Below, in pieces: positions 63,554 through 64,000 of a stretch of DNA of 64,000 nt (its first letter is position 1; each line of letters starts with the position of its first letter). The DNA lies in the NCBI RefSeq assembly GCF_012516315.1, contig NZ_CP051185.1:4655363-4719362 (forward strand), in the 5' to 3' direction. This DNA comes from Limnospira fusiformis SAG 85.79 (lineage in GTDB: Bacteria; Cyanobacteriota; Cyanobacteriia; Cyanobacteriales; Microcoleaceae). The translations under genes were made by a program, and so were the position numbers. The notes below the pieces were generated by a model. It did no database searches. It saw only the letters and a program-made list of their open reading frames with translations, and had not been told where the DNA came from.

Positions 63554-64000
63554 TAGTCAATACGGTTAGGACGCAGTCTTGAGAACAGAATCCATGGCAT
63601 CATGGAGAGAATCAAACTGCTCACGTGCAGTGGCGAATGCGGGCTTTCAACCACGACCAACATTTCTCTATCTTGTTGAGGTCTGGCGAATAAGGCGGAA
63701 GATAGAGTAAACGGCATTGAGCTGCCTCCACCAGTTCAGCAATCCGCCCCCCTTTATGAAACGTTGCATTGTCCAATACTAGAGTCTGACCTGGCTTCAA
63801 TGTTGGAATTAAGATGAACTCCAACCACAACTCAAACACTGTCCGATTACAACAACCCTCAAAGCTAAAGGGAGCTAAGAGTTGTTGATGACACCATGCG
63901 GCTATCATACTTACCCTGCCCTGCCTCTTCCCTGATTTGAGTGCATGGAAGCGTTTTCCTTCCTCGCAGTAACCATAAGGGTAATCCGAGTCCTGACTAT
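63547..64000 (-). mobile_element. IS630-family element, copy 2 (continues past window)
   Basis: A second copy in tandem, same orientation, almost identical to copy 1 where comparable. Its transposase C-terminus has one extra base near 63625 (CACGTGCAG versus CAATGCAG), which shifts the frame and ends the protein early at 63621. The rest of the transposase is cut by the window edge. Confidence 0.8.
63621..64000 (-). pseudogene. IS630 transposase, partial, with C-terminal frameshift
   Basis: The reading frame keeps LVLDNATFH and YSPDLNKIEKCWSWLK, the second aspartate and the glutamate of the DDE triad. It ends with RIRHCT instead of RIRHCIEQFD as in copy 1, because of a one-base insertion. The N-terminal half lies beyond the window. 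Confidence 0.75.

Noticed and set aside
1..64000. tRNA or rRNA genes
   Set aside because: No T-loop/acceptor patterns or rRNA-like stretches were noticed by eye; a covariance scan was not possible.

Overview
The window reads as chromosomal DNA of a cyanobacterium, most likely a filamentous one. It carries psaA and psaB, RbcR-type LysR regulators, an RpaB/Ycf27-type response regulator, a group 3 sigma factor (SigF type), an EbsA-like pilus protein and a CRY-DASH flavoprotein, and HIP1 octamers (GCGATCGC) are common throughout. The density of TnpB/IsrB elements, IS630/IS1 debris and G/C-rich intergenic repeats would fit Arthrospira/Limnospira, but that genus is an inference. No tRNA, rRNA or CRISPR array was seen.

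Layout. 1-10 kb: the end of an unidentified gene, a GT2 lipid-linked glycosyltransferase, cimA and ilvB (branched-chain amino acid synthesis), an EF-G paralogue and an SLC13/RCK transporter. 10-12.3 kb: a small ribbon-helix-helix gene, then a broken chimeric TnpB element abutting the RpaB-like regulator. 12.3-25 kb: a GH9 cellulase, purH, rnhA, transketolase, a small transaldolase/F6P aldolase, a NodB-like lipoprotein, a thioredoxin-like protein, an NnrU protein and two tandem RbcR-like regulators. 25-33 kb: a Ser/Thr kinase and a periplasmic-binding protein separated by an intact TnpB element, a large unknown membrane protein, an aldo/keto reductase with ferredoxin domain, and a bifunctional nuclease. 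33-39 kb: a frameshifted riboflavin synthase and the psaA-psaB operon with a good -35/-10 promoter. 39-45 kb: a second intact TnpB element, a lipoprotein with an acidic repeat tail, an alpha/beta-hydrolase that has lost its nucleophile, and a 1.6-kb intergenic array of 50-bp and 79-bp repeats. 45-50 kb: an EgtB-EgtC pair, a JmjC-like cupin and small membrane/secreted proteins. 50-56 kb: gcvH, sigF, a HicA/HicB-like pair, a 50-aa protein, a BioD-like/DRTGG protein, ebsA and an IsrB-type (IscB-like without HNH) gene with its HEARO/omega RNA. 56-62.4 kb: a processive GT2, sucC/sucD-like genes, CRY-DASH and a cation-efflux protein. 62.4-64 kb: nested and tandem IS remnants.

The most striking theme is the placement of RNA-guided-nuclease-family elements. 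Three TnpB right ends and one IsrB element each lie just upstream of, and co-oriented with, the start codon of a host gene: the RpaB-like regulator, the kinase-linked binding protein, the acidic lipoprotein and ebsA. The TnpB elements carry a consensus-like promoter and no obvious strong terminator, so they could drive or regulate the downstream genes. The IsrB copy has alanine in place of the RuvC-I aspartate and is predicted nuclease-dead, while its upstream HEARO-like RNA looks intact. It may be a domesticated RNA-guided DNA-binding regulator.
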